The notes beneath the pieces are model-generated. The model was not told the origin of the DNA. It ran no database searches and saw nothing but the letters and a program-made list of their open reading frames with translations. Made by a program: the position numbers and the translations under genes. Positions 11,572-20,295 of a stretch of DNA of 36,441 bases are shown one piece after another. This DNA comes from a virus. The stretch covers positions 1 through 36,441 of the IMG/VR virus record IMGVR_UViG_3300037247_001858; one strand, 5' to 3'. The first letter of the stretch is position 1. Every line of letters starts with the position of its first letter.

Positions 11572-13329
11572 ATGGCGCTCTTTAATCCCGACAACCAGGA
11601 AGATATAGGTCGCCTGAAGCAGGCGCTGGTTACCTCGAAGGAAGAGCTGCGCCCTTTGCTTTCCCAGCGGAAGGAGTGTCTGACCGCTTATCAAGGGCAT
11701 CGGTTTTCCTCTGAGAGCATGCCGAAGTCCGCCGATCCGCGCATGTCCATTCCGTTGATGGAGATCGCCGTCGACCTCCACGAACAACTACTTGCCGGAG
11801 AATCGGTGCGCGCCGTTGTTGCGCCGCGCCGCAGCGATCTGGCCCCGTTGGGCGAATTGGTGAAGGATACGCTCGATCTTCTTATGGACGCCATTGAGAT
11901 CGGGCAGACCTTTCAGGATTGGGTTAAGGAAACCTTGTGGGGTTGTGGTGTCGCCAAGGTCGGCCTCTCATTCGAGCGCGGTCGTATTCGCGGCCGGGGC
12001 GGCGGCTTTACACGCCGTATCAATATCCCGTTTGTGGACATTATCGATTTCGACGACCTGCTTATCGACACGTCCGCCTCGCGCTGGAACCGCAAAAAGT
12101 TCATCGGTAACCGGTATTTCGTGCCGCTTGATTGGGCGAAGGCAACGCCGGGGTTCAAGGCGGATGCCCGCAAGGAATTGCAAGCCATAGACCCCGAACT
12201 GAATCGGCCGATTGGATCGTCATCGCCGATCCCGCGCCGCTTCGATTCCAACGCCCTGTTCCCGATGACCGAGTTGAACGATGTGTATCTGCCGTTGGAT
12301 CAGATGATTCTCACGATCTCACCGAACGGGCCGAAAGACGTGTTGCGCAAGGAGCGATGGAAAGGGCCGAGCACGGGGCCTTACCATCTGCTCGGTTATG
12401 AGTTCGTGCCAAACACCGTTATCCCCAAACCGATGGCCTGGGCGTGGATTGACGCCCACACCTCCGTCAACGTGATGTACAACATGGCCGTCAGGCAGGC
12501 GCTGCGCTCCAAACGTAATCCGCTGGTGCCCGTGGGTGCCGAAAAAGATGCCGAACGATTGAAAGACGCGAGGGATGGCGATTGGGTGCCCGTAACCAAG
12601 CCTGAGTTGATCCAGACTTTCGTGGTGCCGGGGGCGGACCCGTCGCTGCTCAATCTCGTCGGTCAGCTCATCAACGTGTTCAGTTTCATGGCCGGCAACG
12701 TAAATCTGCTCGCCGGCCTAAGTGCACAAAGTCCCACGTTGGGCCAGGACAAGATATTGCAGGGTGGCGGATCGCGGCGCATGGCCGAGCTTCAGCGTAG
12801 GAGCAAACGGGCGTTTGCAGGAGTAATGAGCGCTCTGGCGTGGTATCTGTTCCGAGAACGGGATTTGCGGGTGCGTATGGAACGGAAGGTGGGCGATATC
12901 AGCATACCAGTGAGGCTGCGCCATGAGGACCTGAAGGGTCGCTTTCTGGAATTCAATTTCGACATTGAACCCATACGCCACAAATCTCCGGACGAACGGC
13001 TGGGTTTGCTCTTGAACTGGATCAGGGAGGTCGTTCTGCCGCTCCAGGGCCAAATGGGGCAGGCAGGGTTTGGCCTGGACATTCAGGAGTTGCACCGTAT
13101 CGGCCGGGATTACGGGGATATCCCGGAACTCGATCGGATTATTCGCAATCTGGGCCGCAATCTGAGCCCGCAGGAGACGGCGGCGTTGACGGGCGGCGGC
13201 GGTCGCGGGTCCGCCGGCGGCGGTGCCCAAGGGCAAGGTGGGGCGGCAAACATCGGGGGCAACGGGACCGGATTTGGTTTTTCGCCGTCCCCTGCGCCGG
13301 CCGTGGCCGGTCAGGGCGGGTTTGTGTAG
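11572..13329 (+). CDS. Portal (head-tail connector) protein
   Basis: The 585-aa protein starts at ATG 11572 with CAGGAG upstream; the frame open to 11428 overlaps the previous gene. Portals form the dodecameric ring through which DNA passes. Typical podovirus-portal features are the helical N-terminus, LLAGESVRAVVAP, the long central domain, and the C-terminal block NLLAGLSAQSPTLGQDKIL with the following Arg-rich helix RRMAELQRRSKRAFAG. The Gly-rich C-terminal tail (GGGGRGSAGGG and on) is probably disordered. Size and the order portal, conserved protein, scaffold, capsid support the call. Confidence 0.88.
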   Translation: MALFNPDNQEDIGRLKQALVTSKEELRPLLSQRKECLTAYQGHRFSSESMPKSADPRMSIPLMEIAVDLHEQLLAGESVRAVVAPRRSDLAPLGELVKDTLDLLMDAIEIGQTFQDWVKETLWGCGVAKVGLSFERGRIRGRGGGFTRRINIPFVDIIDFDDLLIDTSASRWNRKKFIGNRYFVPLDWAKATPGFKADARKELQAIDPELNRPIGSSSPIPRRFDSNALFPMTELNDVYLPLDQMILTISPNGPKDVLRKERWKGPSTGPYHLLGYEFVPNTVIPKPMAWAWIDAHTSVNVMYNMAVRQALRSKRNPLVPVGAEKDAERLKDARDGDWVPVTKPELIQTFVVPGADPSLLNLVGQLINVFSFMAGNVNLLAGLSAQSPTLGQDKILQGGGSRRMAELQRRSKRAFAGVMSALAWYLFRERDLRVRMERKVGDISIPVRLRHEDLKGRFLEFNFDIEPIRHKSPDERLGLLLNWIREVVLPLQGQMGQAGFGLDIQELHRIGRDYGDIPELDRIIRNLGRNLSPQETAALTGGGGRGSAGGGAQGQGGAANIGGNGTGFGFSPSPAPAVAGQGGFV

Positions 13330-13691
13330 TGCCGACTTTTTGCTATCGTCTGCCGGATGGTCGGGTTGTGGAACGGGATGCCCCCATGAGCCGAATTCCG
13401 AAATTCATCAAAGTGGGCGGTCTTGTAGCCCAGCGCGACTACCGCGCCGAACACTGCGGCGTGGTGGGCACGAAGAAAACCCACTGTCGCCCGAATATGG
13501 CCCTGGGCGTGCATCCCCGGCAGATTCCGGAGCTTCAACGGTTGCTCAAGCGGCGCGGTGTGCGAGCTACCCAGTTTGACCAGCGAACCGGCGATTGCCT
13601 CGTCGAGGACCGATCGCACGTCAACGACATCTGCAAGGCGCGCGGGATGCGGAATCAGGACGGCGGGTATGGTGACTTCTGCGGTGTGTAG
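13329..13691 (+). CDS. Conserved phage protein between portal and scaffold
   Basis: GTG 13329 overlaps the portal stop as TAGTG. The 120-aa protein begins MPTFCYRLPDGRVVERDAPM, reminiscent of FmdB-type ribbon starts but without a clear CxxC. It then has RDYRAEHCG, ALGVHPRQIPELQRLLK and DRSHVNDICKARG ending NQDGGYGD. Proteins with a xGVHPxQI core and a C-terminal GYGD motif are common in phages next to portal genes. Their biochemical role is not established. Confidence 0.75.
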   Translation: MPTFCYRLPDGRVVERDAPMSRIPKFIKVGGLVAQRDYRAEHCGVVGTKKTHCRPNMALGVHPRQIPELQRLLKRRGVRATQFDQRTGDCLVEDRSHVNDICKARGMRNQDGGYGDFCGV

Positions 13692-13719
13692 TGACTTTGG
13701 GACAATTTCGGGCTAGAAT
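13691..13719 (+). promoter_or_regulatory. Candidate internal promoter upstream of scaffold and capsid
   Basis: GTGACT (13691-13696), 17-nt spacer, TAGAAT (13714-13719). The -10 is good and the -35 matches at four central positions. A second weak pair, TTGACA (13724-13729) and CACAAT (13747-13752), follows. It would add transcription for the capsid genes. Confidence 0.4.
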
Positions 13720-13728
13720 GGGGTTGAC

Positions 13729-13851
13729 ATGGCGTTACACGGTCAGCACAATAGAAGGCGCGCTAAGATGCGCAGGTTGAAAGTCAGAGCCCTGCGGGCT
13801 CGGGCGCGACGTGGATCGCGCTCTCCAAAACCGCAAAAACGAGGAACATGA
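13729..13851 (+). CDS. 40-aa arginine-rich peptide
   Basis: ATG 13729 opens a 40-codon frame with about 15 Arg and 4-5 Lys: MALHGQHNRRRAKMRRLKVR, then ALRARARRGSRSPKP and a short basic end. Its TGA (13849-13851) coincides with the first base of RNA element copy B. The composition resembles small nucleic-acid-condensing or RNA-binding peptides. The ribosome-binding site (TGGGG) is weak, and a frame this rich in Arg could arise by chance in GC-rich DNA, so confidence is moderate. Confidence 0.45.
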   Translation: MALHGQHNRRRAKMRRLKVRALRARARRGSRSPKPQKRGT

Positions 13852-13974
13852 TGAAGCCGTAACCGGCCGCAAAGACCAGGCGCAAGCTGGCTTGGCTCCC
13901 AGCTAGTGTCGTACCACGAGCTCCTGTACGAGGGCGCGGATGGTTTTCCATCCGCGCCCTCTTCTTTGCGCCGC
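13851..13974 (+). ncRNA. Structured RNA element, copy B
   Basis: It has the order of copy A: ATGAAG (13851-13856), hairpin 1 (AGCTGG 13885-13890 with CCAGCT 13899-13904; loop CTTGGCTC), GTACC (13911-13915), CCTGTACGA (13923-13931), hairpin 2 (14 perfect pairs, GAGGGCGCGGATGG 13930-13943 with 13948-13961, loop TTTT) and the tail TTCTTTGCGCCGC (13962-13974). Stem sequences differ from copy A while pairing is kept. It sits 28 nt upstream of the scaffold ATG. Confidence 0.7.
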
Positions 13975-14002
13975 CGCCGGCACCTTTTCAGGAACCATTG
14001 CG

Positions 14003-14851
14003 ATGAGCGACGAAAACGTCGGCAAGCCGGAAGACGAACGGAATCCAGAGGACGAGGCAAAGGGCTCCGTAGAGGACGAGGATGGGGATGACGACGACGA
14101 TCTCGATGAGGAGTTCGACGAGGACCTTGTCGATGCAGCGCGCGTCGTAGGTCTCAATCCCGACGACTTCGATACGGAGCGCGAACTTGAACGGGAGACG
14201 CAAACCCGCGTGCGTGCTCTGGAGACTTCACCGGCGGGCGCCGCGACTGATACGGTGGAGGAGAAGGAACTGAATCTGGCTGCCCTGGAAGTCGCTCTCA
14301 AGAACAAGGATGACCTCGATGAGGGGCTGGTCGCCGCACTGGAGAAGTTGGCCGCCGATAGTGGCGCGAACTTCAAGAAGCTCGTCGAACGCCTGGAGGC
14401 CCGTACGGGCGACGAGCAGGCGCTAACCAAACGAATTGGCGAGTTGTCTCGGCAGGTTTCGAGGTTGGGGGCGCAGGAAGTGCAACATCGGCTTGATGAC
14501 TGGATCGCCGATTCAAAATCTGTGCAAGCCTATCTCGGCGAGGGGAAGACCCGCAATTTGGATCCCGATGGTAAGTTTGCGCGTCGCCGACGTGCCTTGA
14601 GCCACCGCGCCGACACGATCGCCGGTCGTCAGCGAGGTGGTTTCACGATGGAACAGATGTTCAAACGCGCTTTCAAGAAGATGCACGCGGTCGAGAAGGA
14701 TGATCCGAAGAAGTCTAAGGGCGCTACCCGCATGGCACGCGCCAGCGGATCGAAGCCCACGGACTTCTCCGGTGGTTCCGACGAATCGCCGGAGGCCGTC
14801 AAGCGTGAAGCCGTGGACGTGGTCGCCAAGTTCCGGCGTAACGCGGGTTAA
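14003..14851 (+). CDS. Scaffolding protein
   Basis: ATG 14003 with CAGGA upstream; the open frame to 13940 runs through the RNA hairpin. The 282-aa protein has a very acidic N-terminal quarter (DEDGDDDDDLDEEFDEDL at about 27-44), a long charged helix/coiled-coil middle (LNLAALEVALKNKDDLDEG, KLVERLEART, LTKRIGELSRQVSRLG) and a basic C-terminus (RMARASGSK, VVAKFRRNAG). This charge layout and its place just before the major capsid gene are typical for phage scaffolds, which guide procapsid assembly and leave before maturation. The basic C-terminus would contact the capsid protein. Confidence 0.8.
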   Translation: MSDENVGKPEDERNPEDEAKGSVEDEDGDDDDDLDEEFDEDLVDAARVVGLNPDDFDTERELERETQTRVRALETSPAGAATDTVEEKELNLAALEVALKNKDDLDEGLVAALEKLAADSGANFKKLVERLEARTGDEQALTKRIGELSRQVSRLGAQEVQHRLDDWIADSKSVQAYLGEGKTRNLDPDGKFARRRRALSHRADTIAGRQRGGFTMEQMFKRAFKKMHAVEKDDPKKSKGATRMARASGSKPTDFSGGSDESPEAVKREAVDVVAKFRRNAG

Positions 14852-14912
14852 GCCCCCAAGGGTGAAGGTCGACGGTCCAGGGTCTGCGACTTTGGATCAA
14901 CAGGAGTAAGCG

Positions 14913-15974
14913 ATGCTAGTATCGGAAATCAAAGACATGGTCACGGGGACGCTGGACGTCTACTGGAAGAAAGGCCGATTCACCCAGATCGCCCAGAAAT
15001 TCCAGCGTTATGCGTTTTACGGGTTGTTGCTCCAGGAGAATCGCCTGTCGTTCGACAGCGGCCTGGGGATCACCCATACGCTGATGGACAAGCTCTCGGA
15101 AACGGCGGAATGGGTGGGCCTGTTCGAGGGCGGCACGATCAAGTTCACCGACCTGCTCACGCAGATGAACGTGGACTACAAGCACATCAGAAACCACTGG
15201 CCGTTCGACGTGAAGGAAAAGTGGTTCCAGTCCGGCACGAACGAGAAGGTCGCCGACGTGCTCAAGGCGCGCGACATGGCCTGCACTTTGGGGCTCATTC
15301 AGAATCTTGAAGAGACCGCCTGGGGCGTTCCGGACACGGCTGCAACCAAAGAGATGTTCCCGATTGCGTTCTGGATCGTCTGGAACAGTTCGACCGAGGG
15401 ATTCACGGGGAAGTATCCTAACGGTTTCTCGTCGCTGGCCGGCGTCGATCTGGACAAGCACGACACCTTCCAGAACTACTCGCGCATCTACACCGATCCG
15501 ACACCTGAAGATCTGCTCCAGGATATGCGCTTGCTGCACATGAAGACGGACTTCCGCAGCCCGCTGGACGTGAACGAGTTTCGGGGCATAACCGGGCAGA
15601 ACTTCCGCATCTACACCAACGACGTCGGCATGTTGAATATGTGGGGGTTGGCGGAGAATCGCAACGAAAACCTGGGCTGGGACATCGGGTCGCAGGACAA
15701 CCAGACGACCTTCAAGGGCAACATGCTGGTCCACGTTCCGAAGCTGGACGAAAATCCGCTCGCCAGCAGCGACGGCACGGCCATGAAGGACCCCTATTTC
15801 TTCGTCAACAAGGAGAACTTCCACGTTGTTGTTCTGAGCCAGGACTTCATGCGGCGCAGCGAGCCGATGAACGACCGCAACGACCCGGATACCTTCGTGA
15901 ACTGGAAGTTCCTGACCGTTCAGACGATGTGTACCAACCGCCGGGCCAACGGCATTGTTGCCGCTGCGGCGTAA
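14913..15974 (+). CDS. Major capsid protein (HK97-fold expected)
   Basis: The 353-aa protein starts at ATG 14913 with CAGGAG 9 nt upstream. It begins MLVSEIKDMVTGTLDVYWKK and has WVGLFEGGTIKFTDLLTQ, a central alpha/beta region and a C-terminal LTVQTMCTNRRANGIVAAA of the type where the capsid backbone ends. Size, position right after the scaffold and lack of enzymatic motifs support the call. The fold is inferred and not shown by sequence alone. Confidence 0.85.
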   Translation: MLVSEIKDMVTGTLDVYWKKGRFTQIAQKFQRYAFYGLLLQENRLSFDSGLGITHTLMDKLSETAEWVGLFEGGTIKFTDLLTQMNVDYKHIRNHWPFDVKEKWFQSGTNEKVADVLKARDMACTLGLIQNLEETAWGVPDTAATKEMFPIAFWIVWNSSTEGFTGKYPNGFSSLAGVDLDKHDTFQNYSRIYTDPTPEDLLQDMRLLHMKTDFRSPLDVNEFRGITGQNFRIYTNDVGMLNMWGLAENRNENLGWDIGSQDNQTTFKGNMLVHVPKLDENPLASSDGTAMKDPYFFVNKENFHVVVLSQDFMRRSEPMNDRNDPDTFVNWKFLTVQTMCTNRRANGIVAAAA

Positions 15975-15992
15975 TCACAGGAGACAAGCAAG

Positions 15993-16847
15993 ATGGGTCA
16001 CGTAAATGTTGACTACCAGCGCGGCGTGGATGCCAGCGCCGATACGGTTTTGGGCCTGTCGGGCTTCTGGGGCGATTGCCCGATACTCGGCAGCCTGGAG
16101 AACCGGCGTAAGGCGTTCGGCCATATCGAAGACGGCCTTGGCATTCCAGACCTCGGCGCGAGTGGCAGCGTCAACGGCTACGACGTTACCATGGACGCCA
16201 CCGGTACGCCGAATTTTGGTAGCGATGCGCGCAGTGGCGGCGGTTTGATTATCAAGACCGGCACCGACGACAACGATGAAATCAACTGGGCTTATGGCGG
16301 TGACACAGCAGCGCCGTTCAGGATTTCGGATGCTTCGAGCGAGAAAGCAAAGCTCTGGTTTGAGTTCGCTATCTTGCCGTCGCTGATTACGGCGACCCAG
16401 AACGGCTGGTTTATGGGCCTGTGTGAAGTCGGCGGCATAGCACTGGATGCTTTGATCGACGACGACGGAGGTATCGATTCCGCCCGCGACTTGGTTGGGT
16501 TCTTCAAACCCGAAGGTGACGCCGGGACGGTGGACTTCATCTACCAAAAAGGCAGTCAGACGCTCCAGACGGTCCTCAATGGCTGGACGACGCTCAACGT
16601 GAGTACCCCGACCAAGCTGGGAATGGTCTACGACCCGAATGCACCGGCGGCCGAGCAGATTCGGGTTTACGTCAATGGTGTTCCGGAAACCAGCGCGTAT
16701 GTTACGGCGGCGCTGATCGCAGTGTCCGCCAGCACCGGGTTCCCCGACGCCATTATGATGGCCCCGACGTTTGGCGTGAAGAACGCTGACGCGTCCGCGC
16801 AGACCAACAAGATGCCGTTCTGGGGCTGCTATCAGCTTCGTGTGTGA
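15993..16847 (+). CDS. LamG/concanavalin-like head decoration candidate
   Basis: The 284-aa protein starts at ATG 15993 with CAGGAGAC upstream. Its long strand-rich body contains GGGLIIKTGTDDNDEINW, SEKAKLWFEFAILPS, DFIYQKGSQTLQTVLNGW and QIRVYVNGVPETSAY, the alternating strands and late xxYVNGxx motif typical of concanavalin A-like jelly rolls. Directly after the capsid gene, such proteins are often capsid decorations or head fibres. Glycan binding is possible but not demonstrable here. Confidence 0.65.
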   Translation: MGHVNVDYQRGVDASADTVLGLSGFWGDCPILGSLENRRKAFGHIEDGLGIPDLGASGSVNGYDVTMDATGTPNFGSDARSGGGLIIKTGTDDNDEINWAYGGDTAAPFRISDASSEKAKLWFEFAILPSLITATQNGWFMGLCEVGGIALDALIDDDGGIDSARDLVGFFKPEGDAGTVDFIYQKGSQTLQTVLNGWTTLNVSTPTKLGMVYDPNAPAAEQIRVYVNGVPETSAYVTAALIAVSASTGFPDAIMMAPTFGVKNADASAQTNKMPFWGCYQLRV

Positions 16848-16859
16848 GGTTAGCCTTTT

Positions 16860-18785
16860 GTGCCCATCAATCCGCTATCGTATCTTGACTTCAAGCGCGC
16901 AATGGCGTTTGATTTGCACTGGGGCGACTTCTCCGGGTTGTCCGAGCGCGACCTGGACATTCTGCACACTCTGATTCAAAGCGCCGTGCGCAAAGTCTTT
17001 TTCCCGCTGCGGCCCGGGACCGGCCGTCTCCACGAATGGTCCTGGACTAGTCCGCTGCGTACCCTCATCGTGCGTTCTTTGATCACCGGCACGTTGTCTG
17101 CGATTCCGGCGCGCGCCGGTGGGACCATCATTCTTACCGCCAACGAAGCGATCTTCGACAGCGATCTGGTCGGCCACGACTTGACGTTCGACTCCAGCGG
17201 TCAGCGCTACACCATCGTCGAGTTCGTGCGTGATGCGGTTGTCAGGGTGATCGGCGCGGTGCGCGGGAGCGGCCAGGAAACCCTGCTGGGTGAAAAGCAG
17301 GCCGTGGTGATCGAGACGGCGGTTCTTGATGTAACTACGACGACGATCACGGAAAGCTCGTCTAAGTCCTTCTACGCGGACATGATAGGCGACAAGGCCG
17401 TGTTCGCAGGCGGCGGCAGCTACACGATCGAGCGGGTCGATACGGCCAACAATCAGATCACTGTCGCTGGCGACGCCAGTGCCGAGACTGGGGCACTGAC
17501 GATTGAACGGTCCGTGTTCGGTGGTACGAGTACGGCCAATATAACAGGCGGCGGTAGGATATTAGCCCCTGGGGGGACCTTTCGTCAGGACATGGAGGAC
17601 GACGGCGATACCGTCAGTGTTGTAAGTGCAACCGTCTACACGATCTACAGGTTCGAGAACAGCGGGAGAGTACTGACCACGCCTGCGTTTGCCGCCGCTG
17701 ATCTGTTTGATGGTACGAATCCACAGACTCTGACCATCAAGAAGTCCTTTGCGACGGACTACACGGTGGTGGCGGATCAAGGCGAATGGGTTATCAGGAT
17801 TTTCACGCCCGGGGTTTTTGTGGCCGATGATGTCGGGCGCTTCCTGGTCTTCAGTCCCTGGAATGATCTGGGAACCCATAAGATCGTGCAGTTCATCGAC
17901 TCTCAGAATGTAAGGGTGCTGGTCGGCGCCCGCCCGATTCGTGCGCAGGAGGGCGGCTTTATCGTGCGCGTCGCCGGCCGGCTGGACTCCGCAACGCCGC
18001 GTACGTTCGACGGCGTTACGACCCTGCTGACCGCGACGAGTGCCCTGTTCACCTCGGCGATGGTGGGACTGGTGATGGAGTTTCCTTTCCCGGAGGTGCC
18101 GCCCCGTAAGTACGTTATAACAGAGGTCATTAGCGGCAACGCTGCGGTGCGCGTGGCCGGTGACGCGACGCGGGAAGGGTCGAACGATAACTTTCTGGTC
18201 GTTGGCCCCTCCGATCTGGCAGCCAACGACGCCTTTACGGTCCTTAACACCGGAGCGGACTACGAGATGCCCGAGGACTTCGGCGGTCTGGACGGGCCAA
18301 TTACCTTCGCCTCCGACAGTTGGTCCAGCACGGTGGAGATCACCACGGAGACCAATATCCGCCGGGCGCGGCAGCGACTCAGCGGCGATGGCCGACCGCA
18401 ACTGGCGGCGCTGCGCCCGCAGATTCACGATGGGAAGTTCACGCAGCGCTACGATCTGCTGCTCTGGCCGACGCCCGACGGCAAGTACACGCTGGAGTAC
18501 CGGCAGATCGTGGTTCTGCCGGAGATCGACGAGGCTAATCCCTTCCCGCCGGGCGGGGCCGTGTACGGCGAACTGTACCTGTCGGCCTGCCTGGCGCTGG
18601 CCCAAGAACGCATCGACGATAAACGGGGCCTGCGCTGGCAGGAGTTTCAGGAGCGCCTGGCGGCGATGATCGAGGTGGACGCGATCGCCGTGGGTGCCGA
18701 ACATCTGGGTAGGGGATACGAGGAAGGCAGTCAGGGCGTCCGCTTTCTGCCGAAGACGCAGGATGTTGTTTACGTTCCTGGCTAG
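16860..18785 (+). CDS. Head-tail adaptor protein with inserted beta modules
   Basis: GTG 16860 starts a 641-aa protein. Residues 1-70 and about 468-641 resemble one podovirus adaptor-type protein: helical start (LHTLIQSAVRKVFFPL) and later YEMPEDFGGLDGPITF, LLLWPTPDGKYTLEYRQ, GELYLSACLALAQERID. Between them lie at least four related beta modules at about 88-142, 160-212, 313-365 and 385-440, sharing the pattern FxSxxVG, then Y-I, then V-V-GDA (FDSDLVG, FYADMIG, FVADDVG, FTSAMVG). The adaptor would sit below the portal, and the modules would form an outward decoration. Function is inferred from position and pattern; GTG has only a weak ribosome-binding site. Confidence 0.68.
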   Translation: MPINPLSYLDFKRAMAFDLHWGDFSGLSERDLDILHTLIQSAVRKVFFPLRPGTGRLHEWSWTSPLRTLIVRSLITGTLSAIPARAGGTIILTANEAIFDSDLVGHDLTFDSSGQRYTIVEFVRDAVVRVIGAVRGSGQETLLGEKQAVVIETAVLDVTTTTITESSSKSFYADMIGDKAVFAGGGSYTIERVDTANNQITVAGDASAETGALTIERSVFGGTSTANITGGGRILAPGGTFRQDMEDDGDTVSVVSATVYTIYRFENSGRVLTTPAFAAADLFDGTNPQTLTIKKSFATDYTVVADQGEWVIRIFTPGVFVADDVGRFLVFSPWNDLGTHKIVQFIDSQNVRVLVGARPIRAQEGGFIVRVAGRLDSATPRTFDGVTTLLTATSALFTSAMVGLVMEFPFPEVPPRKYVITEVISGNAAVRVAGDATREGSNDNFLVVGPSDLAANDAFTVLNTGADYEMPEDFGGLDGPITFASDSWSSTVEITTETNIRRARQRLSGDGRPQLAALRPQIHDGKFTQRYDLLLWPTPDGKYTLEYRQIVVLPEIDEANPFPPGGAVYGELYLSACLALAQERIDDKRGLRWQEFQERLAAMIEVDAIAVGAEHLGRGYEEGSQGVRFLPKTQDVVYVPG

Positions 18786-18807
18786 GAACTCTTTGGAGAA
18801 CTGATCG

Positions 18808-19530
18808 ATGGGAATTCACAATCTTCTGTACAAGCTACAGCGGGTGTCGGAGCTGGAATTGCGGGGCGGGGACGTACGGACTTGGCGAAACGGTGAAGCG
18901 TTCACCGCGAAGCTCCTGGGCGGCGGGACGGATGCTAGTCCGCTGACCAGCGGCACGGCGAACCTCAAGTTTGTCGAGTTTCGATGTTCGTGTTCTGCGT
19001 CAAGTGGTGATAACCGTTTGATGTATCTTCGCTACCAGCTCACCGGCGGTGGCGGCGGCGAGTGCATGCGCGCTTCAACGGTGGTGAAGTCGAACGTTGG
19101 TACTGCGCACGGAGCGCACTTTGGCCTCGAATTCCTGGCCACCGCCGGAGGTTCGGAATGTTCCGGGTTGGGCGTTGGGCTTCGTGGCACGCTTATGATC
19201 CCGAACGTTGCGAGTTGGGCGCCGGCCGGCACCTATGCAGCGGGCATGTTCGAGATTTTCAGTGAGGGCACGGTCAGCGATCCGGCGGGCATGACGGAAT
19301 TGGCTTGTCTGCGGTTGGTCAATAGTGGCGACGGCACGGGGAAGGTTGATGTAGACACGGACGCGTTCATCTTCTCGCTTCAGGGCTGGACGACTGCGGC
19401 CGATGCCACGAAGAACATCCGGACCGACAGTCTGGCGGAACTGGCCAGCGGCAACGTGGTTGGAATTCGTTGCAAGATCGGGTCAGGGACCTATTGGATT
19501 CCGGCGGTTCCTTCGGCTTCGTGGAACTAG
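18808..19530 (+). CDS. 240-aa virion protein, unknown
   Basis: ATG 18808 has GGAG 10 nt upstream. The protein begins MGIHNLLYKLQRVSELELRG and continues with a strand-rich, Gly-rich body (LTSGTANLKFVEFRCSCSAS, AHFGLEFLATAGG, DAFIFSLQGW) ending GSGTYWIPAVPSASWN, a pattern often seen in phage virion proteins with a VVGIRCKI-type last strand. It is probably a jelly-roll surface protein. No enzyme motif. Confidence 0.65.
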   Translation: MGIHNLLYKLQRVSELELRGGDVRTWRNGEAFTAKLLGGGTDASPLTSGTANLKFVEFRCSCSASSGDNRLMYLRYQLTGGGGGECMRASTVVKSNVGTAHGAHFGLEFLATAGGSECSGLGVGLRGTLMIPNVASWAPAGTYAAGMFEIFSEGTVSDPAGMTELACLRLVNSGDGTGKVDVDTDAFIFSLQGWTTAADATKNIRTDSLAELASGNVVGIRCKIGSGTYWIPAVPSASWN

Positions 19531-19538
19531 GAGGTTTT

Positions 19539-19874
19539 ATGCTGTTTGACGTGCAGGAACGAATCAACCTGTTGAACATTCTGCCGGACACGGGGAACGC
19601 GGTCACGTTGAGGATTCTGCGGGATTTTCAGCGCGCATCGTCCTTCACTGAAGAGGAAATGGCCGCAATCGGTATGGTTCAGGACGATGGACGAGTCAAT
19701 TGGGACGTAGACAAGGCGACGAAGAAAGAGATTGAGGTCGGCGATACGATGAAGGAACTGATCGTGGGCGCCCTGAATCAGCTTAACGCGAGCAATCGCC
19801 TGAACATGGCGCACCTTCCCCTCTATGAGAGGTTTGTGGCAGGCGGCCGGACGCCTGATGCAGTGACGGAGTGA
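19539..19874 (+). CDS. 111-aa helical protein
   Basis: ATG 19539 has a strong TAGGAGG 8 nt upstream. The first residues are MLFDVQERINLLNILPDTG. The protein is mostly helical, with AVTLRILRDFQRASSFTEEE, KKEIEVGDTMKELIVGALNQ and LPLYERFVAG. Short helical proteins of this kind are widespread in phage structural modules. Specific role unknown. Confidence 0.7.
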   Translation: MLFDVQERINLLNILPDTGNAVTLRILRDFQRASSFTEEEMAAIGMVQDDGRVNWDVDKATKKEIEVGDTMKELIVGALNQLNASNRLNMAHLPLYERFVAGGRTPDAVTE

Positions 19875-19881
19875 CGTTCCC

Positions 19882-20295
19882 ATGACGCAGTTGCACCCTT
19901 CAGCGCGGATAGCCAAGAAGCATAAGCGTGTGCAGGGGATTGATAACACACAGATTAGTGACACAATCACCGTGGCTGCTGATCGTTATGGTGTTCTTTA
20001 TAAACTGTGGGTGGACGTTGACGTGGCTTCCGAAGCCGATCTGGAAGCCCTGAATCAGCGGGTACAGGTTGTAGTAACGATTGGAGCCCAGGACTTCAAG
20101 GTCTGGATTCACCCTTATGTTGAGACCACCGACACAACCCCAGACTTTCATCGACACGTTGACCTCGGACCGTGGTTCTTCGACTTCGGTGAGGATGGGT
20201 TCTATAGCGGGGTCAAAGGCGATGACATCGTAGTGCTGATTGGTGTAGCGGCTACTGTAGTAAAGGTCGGGTACAACGCCATCTATTCGGATTGA
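19882..20295 (+). CDS. Tandem paralogous beta protein, copy 1
   Basis: The 137-aa protein starts at ATG 19882 (MTQLHPSARIAKKHKRVQG). It is beta-rich with a block containing IHPYVETTDTTPDFHRHV and GPWFFDFGEDGFYSGVKGD. Copy 2 at 20301-20717 aligns over the full length. Between them 62 nt are identical (20155-20216 and 20574-20635), encoding the GPWFFDFGEDG block. The pattern suggests a small virion surface or fibre-attached protein. The stop overlaps an upstream TTG of the next frame. Confidence 0.7.
   Translation: MTQLHPSARIAKKHKRVQGIDNTQISDTITVAADRYGVLYKLWVDVDVASEADLEALNQRVQVVVTIGAQDFKVWIHPYVETTDTTPDFHRHVDLGPWFFDFGEDGFYSGVKGDDIVVLIGVAATVVKVGYNAIYSD

Noticed and set aside
17562-18704. 380-codon antisense frame under the adaptor gene
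   Set aside because: Same reason: shadow frame with Arg/Pro/His bias and no ribosome-binding site.
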